A stretch of 57,877 nucleotides of DNA from contig CANLQR010000001.1 in the NCBI GenBank assembly GCA_947492135.1, forward strand, positions 1-57,877. Reading direction: 5' to 3'. A model generated the notes under the pieces. That model saw nothing but the letters and a program-made list of their open reading frames with translations. It made no database searches and was not told where the DNA came from. Of the stretch, positions 50,272 through 57,877 are shown piece by piece. This DNA comes from Deltaproteobacteria bacterium. GTDB taxonomy: Bacteria > Myxococcota_A > Polyangia > Nannocystales > Nannocystaceae. The position numbers and the translations under genes are program-made. The first letter of the stretch is position 1; every line of letters starts with the position of its first letter.

Positions 50272-51690
50272 TCAGCGGGTGCCGACCAGGGCGCAGACCT
50301 GGTCCGCCGCCTTGGGAATTGCGGCGCTGAGCACCACGGGGCCGGTGGGTGTGCAGAGCACATCGTCTTCGATGCGGATGCCGCGGACGTCGGCGAACTG
50401 TGCCAGGCGCCCGCGGTCGATCGAGCCGTCGCGAAAGAACGGTCCACACAGCGTCTCGTCCCGCAAGATTGCGTCCACCAGATAGAGCCCAGGCTCGATG
50501 GTGACCACCATGCCCGCGCACAGGTCGCGATCGAGGCGCAGGAAGCCGCGGCCGAACTGCTGGCTCCGCGAGCGGCCGGGGGCATAGCCGGCCCGATCGC
50601 CGAGGTCCTCCATGTCGTGGACGTCGAGTCCGAGCAGGTGTCCGACCCCATGGGGGAACAGCATGGCATGCACGCCACGCTCGACCAGTCCGTCGGGGTC
50701 GCCGCGGAAGATCCCGCAGTCGACCAGACCGCGGGCGAGTACGCGCGAGGCCTCGATGTGGACATCGCGATAGCGCACACCCGGACGAACCATGGCGATC
50801 GCGGCCTCGTTGGCGGCCAGCACCACGTCGTACAGCGCCCGCTGGGTGGGCGAGAACACGCCGGACACCGGCCACGTCCGGGTCACATCGCTCGCCCAGC
50901 CGCGGGACTCGGCCCCCGCGTCGGCGAGCACCAGATCGCCGGCTTCCAAGCAGCGGTGATAGCTGTTGTTGTGCAGGACCTCGCCGTGCACGGTGACGAT
51001 GCTGTTGTACGCGCACTCGGTGCCGCGGCTGGTGAACTCGCGCTCGATCGCGGCGCGGACCTCGTGCTCGAGGATTCCCGGCCGGGTCGCGGCCATGCCG
51101 GCGAGGTGGCCGGCGGTGGTCGCCTCGAGCGCGGTGCGAATCGCTGCGAGGGCGTGGTCGTCGTGGCACAACCGCGCGGCGATCATCGCGTCGGCGAGCT
51201 CGAGGTCGACCGCGTCGAGGCTACCGACGCCTGGCGTGACGTCGTCGGGCCAGCGGCGATCGAGGCACGCTCTTTGGCGCGCGCAGGTATGCGGGTCGAG
51301 CGAGGGCAGGGTCGCAAGGTGATGGGCGCCGTGTTTCAGGATCTCTTCGTAGAACTCCGGCAAGGGTCGCACGCGCTCGATCCCGGTGAGGCGCGCGAGC
51401 TCGGCGAAGTCGGCGACCTCGCCGTGCCACAGCGCGTCGCTTGCATCGGGAGGCATCACGAACAGCTCGCTGCGTTCGCCGGCGAGCAACAGCACCGCGT
51501 CGGGCAAGGGCGTGCCGACCAGGTATAGAAAGTGGCTGCCGCAGCGGTACGGGTAGACGTTCGCCGGGTAGTTGCGGCCGCGCGGGCCGCCCGCGAACAC
51601 CAGTGCCCGGCGGGAACCCAGCCGGGCGGCCACGGCAGCCCGACGGCGGCGGAACACTGCGGCGGGAGGCGTTGGGACGGCGTCGAGCAT
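50272..51690 (-). CDS. pepP: Xaa-Pro aminopeptidase (M24B)
   Basis: A 472-residue cytoplasmic enzyme that removes N-terminal residues preceding proline. I chose the ATG at 51690 because it gives MLDAVPTPPAAVFRRRRAAVAARL, the usual N-terminus; a GTG at 51744 would add 18 residues. Aminopeptidase P N-domain: residues 1-160. Pita-bread domain: 180-460. The dinuclear-metal ligands are visible as LADAGAE (Asp), SDVTRTWP (Asp), FPHGVGHLLGLDVHD (His), VVTIEPGLY (Glu) and GIRIEDDVL (Glu). Divergent from a membrane glycosyltransferase. Confidence 0.93.
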   Translation of the reverse strand: MLDAVPTPPAAVFRRRRAAVAARLGSRRALVFAGGPRGRNYPANVYPYRCGSHFLYLVGTPLPDAVLLLAGERSELFVMPPDASDALWHGEVADFAELARLTGIERVRPLPEFYEEILKHGAHHLATLPSLDPHTCARQRACLDRRWPDDVTPGVGSLDAVDLELADAMIAARLCHDDHALAAIRTALEATTAGHLAGMAATRPGILEHEVRAAIEREFTSRGTECAYNSIVTVHGEVLHNNSYHRCLEAGDLVLADAGAESRGWASDVTRTWPVSGVFSPTQRALYDVVLAANEAAIAMVRPGVRYRDVHIEASRVLARGLVDCGIFRGDPDGLVERGVHAMLFPHGVGHLLGLDVHDMEDLGDRAGYAPGRSRSQQFGRGFLRLDRDLCAGMVVTIEPGLYLVDAILRDETLCGPFFRDGSIDRGRLAQFADVRGIRIEDDVLCTPTGPVVLSAAIPKAADQVCALVGTR

Positions 51691-51774
51691 CGTCGCCCAG
51701 TTGTAGCGGACTTCCGCGCGCGTCGCATTTGACAAGCTCGGCACCCTCGGACGACGCTTGCCCCGCCGCGAACT

Positions 51775-53199
51775 GTGGAGAACGCTGGGCCATCGTCAAC
51801 GCGCACGTGGACGCTGGGCCCCGTGCTGCAGCCCAACCGTCGGGTGTTGTTGTGGCTGACGTTGCTCGCCCTGCTGACGCGCTTGGTGTGGGTGCTGCTG
51901 GTGCATCCACCGGGTGAGTACGTGTTCAGCGACATGCGCAAGTACCTCGAGCGTGCCCAGGAGGTCGCCGAGTTCGGCATGCGCGTGGGCCATCGGGAGT
52001 TCGCGTGGCAGGCCTGGGGCACCCACGTGTTGCTGTCGATCCCGTTGCGTCTGTTCGGTGCGGACCGGCTCGAGTTCGCCGCGGCGATGTGGGGGCTGAT
52101 GGCAGCGGCTGCGGTGCCGCTGGCGTATCTACTGGCAGCCCGGGTGTGTACGCGTCGCGGTGCGCCCGAGGTGATCGGAGTGGCGGTGTTGCTGTGGCAT
52201 CCCAACCTCTCGAACGCGGGGTACTTCCTCAGCGAGACGCCATTTTTGTGTTTCGCGCTGGCGTCGACCTGGGCGCTGACGCGCACGTTGCAGACCGGAC
52301 GCGGCGCGCTGCTCGCCGGTTGTCTGGGCGCGGTCACGTTCGCGGTGCGCCCGCAGTCGGCGTTGTTCTTCTTGCTGGTCGCAGTGACGTGGCTGGTCAA
52401 TCGTCGCCGTCTCGCGCACGTTCGGGTGCGGACTCTCGTCATGGTCGCGCTGCCGTTGCTGGCGATGCTCGCGTTCTCGGCGTGGCGTTTTCAGGCGCAC
52501 ACCGGCTACTGGGCGGGGGTCGCCGAGAACGCGAACATGAATCTGACCGCGGGTCGGTGCCACAACATCGTCACGCAGGCCTACCGCACCGAGCATGAGA
52601 TGACGCGCGCGCTCGCGAGCGACAACACCAGCGATGGTCGTCGGGTGAGCCTGCCCAACTTTCGCTTGGCGTGGAAACTACCCTCGTGGCATCCGCTCGC
52701 CGTGCGGCCGGTGCTGGGTGAGGAGAGCGTTCGCTTTGTCGGCTACATCGGCGATCCCGCGATCCATCGCGAGATTCGCCAGCGCTGCTACGCCGCGAGC
52801 ACCGTGTGGCAGCAGATCCGGATGAGCTTCGTCAACGTGATGTTGTCGTGGTTTCTCGATCGGCAGTGGCCCGAGATGGAAAAGGGCCGCGAGTACTTTC
52901 TGCCGGCCGTCGACGTCTACAGCGTGCTGTTTCAGGTGTTCGTGTGGGCGCCGTCGATGATCGGGATGTTCGTGGGGGTCTGGTGGGTGCGGCGGCGGCC
53001 CGCGCTGGCGCTGGTTGCGTGGCAGATCGTCAACTCGATCGTGGTTGCGGGGATCTTCTTCGGGACGATTCGGTTGCGCACGCCGTATGATCCGTATGCG
53101 TTGATCCTCGCCGTCGAGGGGGCGCTGGTGGCGGGGCCGGTGGTCGCGCGGGTGGTTCGCGGGTTTCGCTGGCCGCGGTGGCTGCGTCGTCGCGGGTGA
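51775..53199 (+). CDS. GT-C-type (GT39-like) membrane glycosyltransferase
   Basis: A 474-residue polytopic membrane protein with about ten hydrophobic helices. The first loop contains YVFSDMRKYLERAQ, which places an Asp after the first helix where GT-C enzymes keep their catalytic acid. Further membrane runs (LEFAAAMWGLMAAAAVPLAYLLAA, ALFFLLVAVTWL, MFVGVWWV) and a large loop (about 250-350) fit polyprenyl-phosphate-dependent sugar transfer. The C-terminus is very basic. Substrate unknown. GTG start at 51775, 85 bases from the divergent pepP start. Confidence 0.75.
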   Translation: MENAGPSSTRTWTLGPVLQPNRRVLLWLTLLALLTRLVWVLLVHPPGEYVFSDMRKYLERAQEVAEFGMRVGHREFAWQAWGTHVLLSIPLRLFGADRLEFAAAMWGLMAAAAVPLAYLLAARVCTRRGAPEVIGVAVLLWHPNLSNAGYFLSETPFLCFALASTWALTRTLQTGRGALLAGCLGAVTFAVRPQSALFFLLVAVTWLVNRRRLAHVRVRTLVMVALPLLAMLAFSAWRFQAHTGYWAGVAENANMNLTAGRCHNIVTQAYRTEHEMTRALASDNTSDGRRVSLPNFRLAWKLPSWHPLAVRPVLGEESVRFVGYIGDPAIHREIRQRCYAASTVWQQIRMSFVNVMLSWFLDRQWPEMEKGREYFLPAVDVYSVLFQVFVWAPSMIGMFVGVWWVRRRPALALVAWQIVNSIVVAGIFFGTIRLRTPYDPYALILAVEGALVAGPVVARVVRGFRWPRWLRRRG

Positions 53200-53310
53200 C
53201 GGTGCAGCCACAACCAGGGCCAAGAGAGCCAAGTGGTTTCCTGCGGCGTCGCCTCAACCGGGTCTTGCGGATCGTTGCCGCTGCCACTGGCGAGACGCTA
53301 TGCTGGCGAA

Positions 53311-56250
53311 GTGACCACGGGTGGGCGCGACGTGGTGAGCGGCACGCCACCCAAAGACCTCGCCCGCGACCAGGCGTGTCCCTCCGAGGACGCACTCGTC
53401 GAGTTCGTGGGCGGCACCGGATCCGAGGACGCGCGAGCGGCCATCGAATCGCATATCGATCAATGTGAGCGCTGCGCCGAGACGTTGGCGCTGTTCGGTG
53501 GGGCGTATGCCACCGCGGGTGAGATCGCCGAGCCACCGCCCGAGCCCGACGCCGCCGCAGACGCGCGGCCCGGCGATGCCTCGGCCCCGCATGCTCCACC
53601 GCTGTTCGCGGGTCGCTACCAGATCCGCGAGTGCGTCGGCGCGGGTGCGGGCGGCACCGTGTATGCCGCCTGGGATCCCGAGCTCGATCGCGTCGTTGCG
53701 CTGAAGGTTCTGCGTGGGCAGGCGACCGGCGGCAGCCGCGGGGCCCATCGCATCGCCCGCGAGGCGCGCGTCATGGCCAAGGTCGTGCACCCCAACGTGG
53801 TGACCGTGCATGACGTGGGCTCGACCGGCGACCACGTGTTCATCGCCGCTGAGTTCATCGAAGGCGGGACGCTCGACTCGTGGCGGCAGAGTCAATCGCG
53901 CAGCTGGGCGCAAGTGGTCGAGGTCTTCGTCGCCGCGGGGCGTGGGCTCGCTGCCATCCACGACTGTGGGCTCGTGCATCGCGACTTCAAGCCGCAAAAC
54001 GTCATGGTCGGTAACGACGGCCGCGTGCGCGTCACCGACTTCGGCCTCGCCCGCCTGCAGCCAGAGCTCGAGCGCGAACACCTCAACGCGTCGCTGGATA
54101 CCTCCGAGGACCCGACCATGTCTCCGGGGATGCTCGCCGAGACGCTCGCGACCCGGACGCGCACGGGAGCCCTGGTCGGCACGCCTGCGTACATGTCGCC
54201 CGAGCAATGGCGCGGCGACATCGCCGACGCGCGCTCGGATCAGTTCAGCTACTGCGTCGCGCTGTACGAGGCGCTGTTCGCCGGGCGTCCGTTTGGCGGG
54301 CGCACCGCGACCGAGCTCTCGGCTGCAGTCTGCGGGGATCCGCTGCCGCAACCGCCGGCTGCTCGGGTCCCGCGGTGGGTCACCCGTGTGGTGATGCGGG
54401 GGCTGACGAGGGATCCCAGCGGGCGATTCCCGGACATGAACGCGTTGTTGGCAGCACTGGTCGACACCCCGCGCCGCCGACGGCGACGACGCATCAGCGC
54501 GCTGGTCGCCGCAGGCTTTGTCGGGGTCGGCGTCAGTACCTACGTGGTCGCGCGTATGCCAGCCACCGCGGGCTGTTCTGAGCCGGAAGCTCTGGCAGAA
54601 CTGTGGGACGCAACGGCTCGCGAGGAGGTGCGAGAGATCCTGGGGATCGAGTTCGACGTCACCTCCGCGGGCGTCGAGCGCTGGATCGAGGACTGGCGCA
54701 GCACGCAGGTGCAGGTCTGCGAAACCAGCACCGACGCGGCCCACACCGTCGCCGCCCAGGTATCGCTGGAGTGCCTCGATCGCCGGCTATCGAGCATGCG
54801 CGCGGCGATTTCGGTCATGCGCGAGTCGGGCTCCTCCGGCGCAGCACTGGTGGCGATGATCGACACGATGCCGTCACCGACCGAGTGCGCGGACGCGACG
54901 TTGCTTCTGTCGATCCAACCCGACCACAACACCCCGATGGGTCGGGTCCTATCGGCGATTCTCGCGGACGACATCGATCGCATCGAAGCGCTGCGCTACG
55001 CCGGCCGCCATGACGAGGCGATGGCGATCACGATCGCCGTGGTTGCGCAGGCTGAGATCGATGGCGATCACGCGACGCGGGCGCTCGCCCTGCTGACGTT
55101 GGGACAGCTGTATTCCGCACACAAGGATCCCCAGCTTGCCATCAACGCGCTGCGGGCAGCGACCTGGGCCGCCGAAGCCAGCGGTCATGTCGAGGTTGCC
55201 GTCGACGCTTGGGTCGAACTCGCGGCGGTCATGGGCGGCCAACTCGAGCGCTACGAGGACGGACTCGCTGCCACGGAACGTGCACAAGCCGCGCTCTTTC
55301 GCCTGCGCGATCCGTCGCGTTCGTTCGGCCTCGCGTCGAACGAAGCGATGTTGCACAGCGTGGCCGGCAAGTACGACCTCGCCCTTGCCGGCCAGCTCGA
55401 AGCGCTCGAGCGCGGCACTGTGCTGCTTGGTCCGCGTCATCGTCAGATCGCGCGGGTGCATCTGAACCTCGCGGCCGTGCTCAGTCACTTGGGACGAATC
55501 GACGAGGCCGCGGCGCACGCGGCCCAAGGCATCGAGATCCAGCGTGAGCTCTACCCCGGCCCCAACCCTGTCACCGCCGACATGCTCAACACGCTGGGCG
55601 CGCTCGAGATTCAGCGCAAGCGTTTCGACCAGGGCCGGGCCGCGCTTGATGAGGCCCTGACGCTGCTCGGCGACGGCTCGGAGAGCGTCCGGGCCACCCG
55701 CGCCAGCGTGTTGAGCAACCGCGCGGCGCTCGATCTCAACACCGGCGACGCCCACGCCGCGGTGGGCCGCTACGAGGAGGTCCTGGCCCTGTATCGCGAG
55801 ATCCATGGCGCTGCCCACCCCGAGATTGCACTGGCGCTGCACAATCTCGCGGGCGCACTCGACAGTGACGGCGTCACCGATCGTGCGATCGCCATGTACC
55901 GCGAGGCCCTGGCGATGCGCCTGGGGACCAGTGGACCCGAGCACCCCAGCACAGCCAACACGATGCACAACCTCGGCAATATCCTGGCGCGACACGGAGA
56001 CCTCGCCGAAGGCATTGCCATGCTCGAGCGGGCGCTGCAGATCCGCGAGACGTCCAACGTCGACCCATGGCGGCGCGCCTCGACGCGATTCATGCTAGCC
56101 CGCGCCCTCGAGAGGCGAGGCGACCGCGCGGCCGCGCTCCATCACGCCTCGCAGTCGCGCGCGTTGCTGCTGGGCATCGCGCCCAGCCACGCCGACACCC
56201 TCGTCCAGCTCGACACTTGGCTCGCCGGGTTGGCGCCCAAGACGCCATGA
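53311..56250 (+). CDS. Ser/Thr kinase with N-terminal zinc-finger-like motif and TPR array
   Basis: A 979-residue protein; I chose the GTG at 53311, but a start a little upstream or downstream is possible. Residues 15-60 include ESHIDQCERCAETLALFGG, the H-x3-C-x2-C signature of anti-sigma zinc fingers. The kinase domain (about 95-370) is intact: YQIRECVGAGAGGTVY, VVALKVLRG, LVHRDFKPQNV, VRVTDFGLA and GTPAYMSPEQ. An Arg-rich segment precedes one membrane helix (about 385-410). The C-terminal 500 residues are tetratricopeptide repeats (ALALLTLGQLYSAHKDPQLAI, ALHNLAGALDSDGVTDRAIAMYREAL, TANTMHNLGNILARHGDLAEGIAM). The same layout is common among myxobacterial kinases. The zinc finger may sense redox state or bind a partner. 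Confidence 0.9.
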   Translation: MTTGGRDVVSGTPPKDLARDQACPSEDALVEFVGGTGSEDARAAIESHIDQCERCAETLALFGGAYATAGEIAEPPPEPDAAADARPGDASAPHAPPLFAGRYQIRECVGAGAGGTVYAAWDPELDRVVALKVLRGQATGGSRGAHRIAREARVMAKVVHPNVVTVHDVGSTGDHVFIAAEFIEGGTLDSWRQSQSRSWAQVVEVFVAAGRGLAAIHDCGLVHRDFKPQNVMVGNDGRVRVTDFGLARLQPELEREHLNASLDTSEDPTMSPGMLAETLATRTRTGALVGTPAYMSPEQWRGDIADARSDQFSYCVALYEALFAGRPFGGRTATELSAAVCGDPLPQPPAARVPRWVTRVVMRGLTRDPSGRFPDMNALLAALVDTPRRRRRRRISALVAAGFVGVGVSTYVVARMPATAGCSEPEALAELWDATAREEVREILGIEFDVTSAGVERWIEDWRSTQVQVCETSTDAAHTVAAQVSLECLDRRLSSMRAAISVMRESGSSGAALVAMIDTMPSPTECADATLLLSIQPDHNTPMGRVLSAILADDIDRIEALRYAGRHDEAMAITIAVVAQAEIDGDHATRALALLTLGQLYSAHKDPQLAINALRAATWAAEASGHVEVAVDAWVELAAVMGGQLERYEDGLAATERAQAALFRLRDPSRSFGLASNEAMLHSVAGKYDLALAGQLEALERGTVLLGPRHRQIARVHLNLAAVLSHLGRIDEAAAHAAQGIEIQRELYPGPNPVTADMLNTLGALEIQRKRFDQGRAALDEALTLLGDGSESVRATRASVLSNRAALDLNTGDAHAAVGRYEEVLALYREIHGAAHPEIALALHNLAGALDSDGVTDRAIAMYREALAMRLGTSGPEHPSTANTMHNLGNILARHGDLAEGIAMLERALQIRETSNVDPWRRASTRFMLARALERRGDRAAALHHASQSRALLLGIAPSHADTLVQLDTWLAGLAPKTP

Positions 56251-56322
56251 CGTGAGGCCTCGCGAACGCAGCGTGTCGCCCGATGCGCCAGGCGACGAGT
56301 TCGCGCAGGGCTAGGCGCTCGC

Positions 56323-56358
56323 CCCGTGTGACATGTGACGCCCGTGTGACGTGTGACG
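56323..56358. repeat. Tandem 18-bp repeat with four TGTGAC boxes
   Basis: Two 18-bp units (cccgtgtgac-a/g-tgtgacg) differ at one base. Together they give four TGTGAC boxes, 7 bp apart within each unit and 11 bp apart between units, on one strand. They lie 135-171 bases upstream of the YciO-like start and 73 bases after the kinase stop. They could be an operator array. Confidence 0.6.
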
Positions 56359-56493
56359 GCAGCCGTGCCGCCGAGGTTGATCGCGGTCTTCACGACGCGG
56401 GTCACGATCCGGCGCTGACACGAAGCGGTGCCGCCGCGCCGCTGGACCCTCCGGCGGTTGTGTGGCAGAAGGCCGCCACAATCGCGGCCCTCC

Positions 56494-57105
56494 ATGATCC
56501 TCTACATCGATGCCGAGCGGCCTGCGCCGCGGACGTTGCGACCGGCGATCGACGCGTTGCGTGACGACGGCGTCATCATCTACCCGACCGACACCGGCTA
56601 TGCGTTTGGCTGCGCGCTGTCGTCGTCCAAAGGCATCGCTGCGCTGCGCCGGCTCAAGGGCATCGGCGACAAGAGCCCCAAGCCGCTGAGCATGCTCGTT
56701 CGCGACCTCGCCGAGATGGCCCGCTATGGTCACGTCGGCAACCAGGTGTTTCGTACGATCCGCCGGCTGCTGCCGGGCCCGTACACCATGGTGCTGCGCG
56801 CCACCTCCGAGGTTCCGCGGGCGATGAAGAACCGCAATCACGAGATCGGCATGCGGGTGCCTGATCACGCGGTGTGCACCATGCTCGTCGAGCTGCTCGA
56901 TGAACCGCTGCTCACCGGATCGGTGACTGCGGCGGAGTCCGAGTTCGCGCTCGAGGATCCCGCCGACTACGAGAGCCGCTACGCTCGCGAGGTCCAGGTC
57001 GTGATCGATGGCGGGGCGCTGTGGCCGGATCCGTCCACGGTGCTGCGGTTGGTCGACGATGTGGTCGAGGTGCTGCGCGAAGGCAAGGGCGCGCTTCCGG
57101 AGTGA
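56494..57105 (+). CDS. YciO/Sua5/YrdC-family protein
   Basis: A 203-residue cytoplasmic protein. The ATG at 56494 gives MILYIDAERP, the short N-terminus typical of YciO. The fold signature is VIIYPTDTGYAFGCAL, LKGIGDKSPKPLSMLVRDL, RLLPGPYTMVLRAT, GMRVPDHAVC and LLTGSVTAA. Sua5/TsaC proteins make threonylcarbamoyl-AMP for tRNA t6A; YciO is a close but functionally distinct paralogue. The K-R-x-x-x-x-P-L motif reads KSPKPL, slightly different from Sua5, and there is no extra C-terminal Sua5 domain, so I favour YciO-like. Confidence 0.88.
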   Translation: MILYIDAERPAPRTLRPAIDALRDDGVIIYPTDTGYAFGCALSSSKGIAALRRLKGIGDKSPKPLSMLVRDLAEMARYGHVGNQVFRTIRRLLPGPYTMVLRATSEVPRAMKNRNHEIGMRVPDHAVCTMLVELLDEPLLTGSVTAAESEFALEDPADYESRYAREVQVVIDGGALWPDPSTVLRLVDDVVEVLREGKGALPE

Positions 57106-57119
57106 CGGCCGTCGACGTG

Positions 57120-57665
57120 CTAGGCCCTGCGCAAGGTGCCGTAGCGTCGAGGCAGGCTCTTCGGGATGGTCTCGTTGCTGGCCGGATCCGGTTGGCTGCG
57201 TGATCGCTTGGTTCCGACCTCGACCTCGAGGCGATCACCCTTGTCAATCCCACCGCCCACGCAGGACACCACCAGGACGAACTTCTCGGGCAACTCAGGC
57301 CCGCTGGTGTGCGACTCGAGTACGACCTCGAATGCGCGCACGAAGTGAACGAAGCCGCAGGCGATCCCTTGCTTCGGTCCGAAGCGGCGCGACACCGTGA
57401 CGATCGCGGTGCTGCGGCCCTCGGTGCGCGCGGCTTCTTCGTCACGGATCGTGGCCGGGATCGCGGTGCTCGGCACCAGGACTGCGCTCCGCGGCGCCGC
57501 GGCGGGCGAGGTGCTCGGCGTCGCGGTCGGTGGGATCGCCGTGTTCGCCGATGGCGGCGACGGATCGGCCGCTGCGCTCGGTGTCGCCGCCAGCTCGATC
57601 GAGGGTGCCCGATCGCAGGCCGCGATCAGGAGCAAGCCGAGGACTCGATGGGAAAAGCGGCTCAC
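57120..57665 (-). CDS. Small lipoprotein, function unknown
   Basis: A 181-residue exported protein. The GTG at 57665 has a gagg ribosome site and starts a signal peptide ending LLLIAACDRA, a good lipobox. A Pro/Ala/Thr linker fills residues 30-80. The mature domain contains AIVTVSRRFGPKQGIACGFVHFVRAFEVVL and FVLVVSCVGGG and is predicted beta-rich. It converges with the YciO-like gene. No family recognised. Confidence 0.7.
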   Translation of the reverse strand: MSRFSHRVLGLLLIAACDRAPSIELAATPSAAADPSPPSANTAIPPTATPSTSPAAAPRSAVLVPSTAIPATIRDEEAARTEGRSTAIVTVSRRFGPKQGIACGFVHFVRAFEVVLESHTSGPELPEKFVLVVSCVGGGIDKGDRLEVEVGTKRSRSQPDPASNETIPKSLPRRYGTLRRA

Positions 57666-57720
57666 GACCTCGGCACCGACACCGCCGGCTGGGAGAAGTT
57701 CCGCGCGCGGGTTTCTCCAG

Positions 57721-57877
57721 CGATCGCACCCCCGGGGCAAGCTCGCCACGGCGTGCGACGGCGGCCTGATGCTGAGCTGCTCGAACCTCGCCGTTTCTGT
57801 GCTGTACGAGCAAGGCGTCGGGGTGCCCCAGGATCTCGCCAAGGCCGCAGTGCTGCACGAGCGGGCGTGCGGCGGTG
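57721..57877 (+). CDS. Sel1-repeat protein, fragment at the right edge
   Basis: From about 57745 to the end one frame reads ACDGGLMLSCSNLAV, then LYEQGVGVPQDLAKAAVLHERACGG, an evident Sel1-like (TPR-type) repeat. The usual N-L-x-x-L-Y spacing is stretched by two residues (AVSVLY). The frame is open to the edge and upstream past 57500, but no convincing start codon or signal peptide was found before the repeat. It may start further left with a non-ATG codon, start at the ATG at 57769, or be a decayed copy. Coordinates of the start are approximate. Confidence 0.4.

Overview
This window looks like a chromosome segment from a myxobacterium (Myxococcota), most likely near Nannocystis/Plesiocystis/Enhygromyxa. 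The reasons are very high GC with G/C third positions, many lipoproteins with Ser/Thr-rich linkers and Cys-rich repeats, MYXO-CTERM-like tails, five Hanks-type kinase or kinase-like genes in 58 kb, and an FHA protein with an AgmX/PglI-type C-terminus. The taxon is inferred from protein style; no rRNA or tRNA gene was recognised, and I saw no CRISPR array, transposase or phage gene.

Layout. 1-10.1 kb: secreted or lipoprotein genes around an Eco57I-family DNA methylase that appears to lack its N-terminal region, plus a 9-bp minisatellite. 10.2-18.1 kb: a membrane Ser/Thr kinase divergent from cysS, a TetR regulator, a small conserved protein and a SUV3-like RNA helicase. 18.1-24.2 kb: an FHA/AgmX-like envelope protein, then a short gene that earlier gene calling would split in two. 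It is a peroxiredoxin-like lipoprotein whose in-frame UGA replaces the first Cys of a CPFC motif and is followed by a bacterial SECIS-type hairpin, so I call it a selenoprotein. A DUF1592-family protein with a CxxCH motif and a Tat-exported DUF1552 protein follow. 24.3-30.4 kb: an ECF-like sigma factor with a long extension, a GT4 glycosyltransferase, a membrane phosphatase-superfamily protein, a polysaccharide deacetylase homologue that has lost its metal-binding histidines, and an EEP-fold lipoprotein.

30.4-43.3 kb: two overlapping paralogous genes, one coding an intact kinase and one a probable pseudokinase, both with zinc ribbons and membrane segments; ruvX-mltG; a large VCBS/MopE-like lipoprotein; a PEGA protein; and a kinase with TPRs. 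43.4-50.2 kb: two paralogous zincin-like proteins carrying QExxH in place of HExxH, with an ApbE flavin transferase translationally coupled to one of them, a methyltransferase with a disordered tail, and an Ig-like lipoprotein. 50.2 kb to the end: aminopeptidase P, a GT-C-type membrane protein, a kinase with a zinc-finger-like N-terminus and TPRs, a YciO/Sua5-family protein, a lipoprotein and the start of a Sel1-repeat gene.

Together the genes read as a core/accessory mosaic dominated by envelope proteins and phospho-signalling, not a single pathway. The strongest discovery candidate is the selenoprotein at 20505-21023; next are the kinase/pseudokinase pair and the two families with systematically altered catalytic residues.
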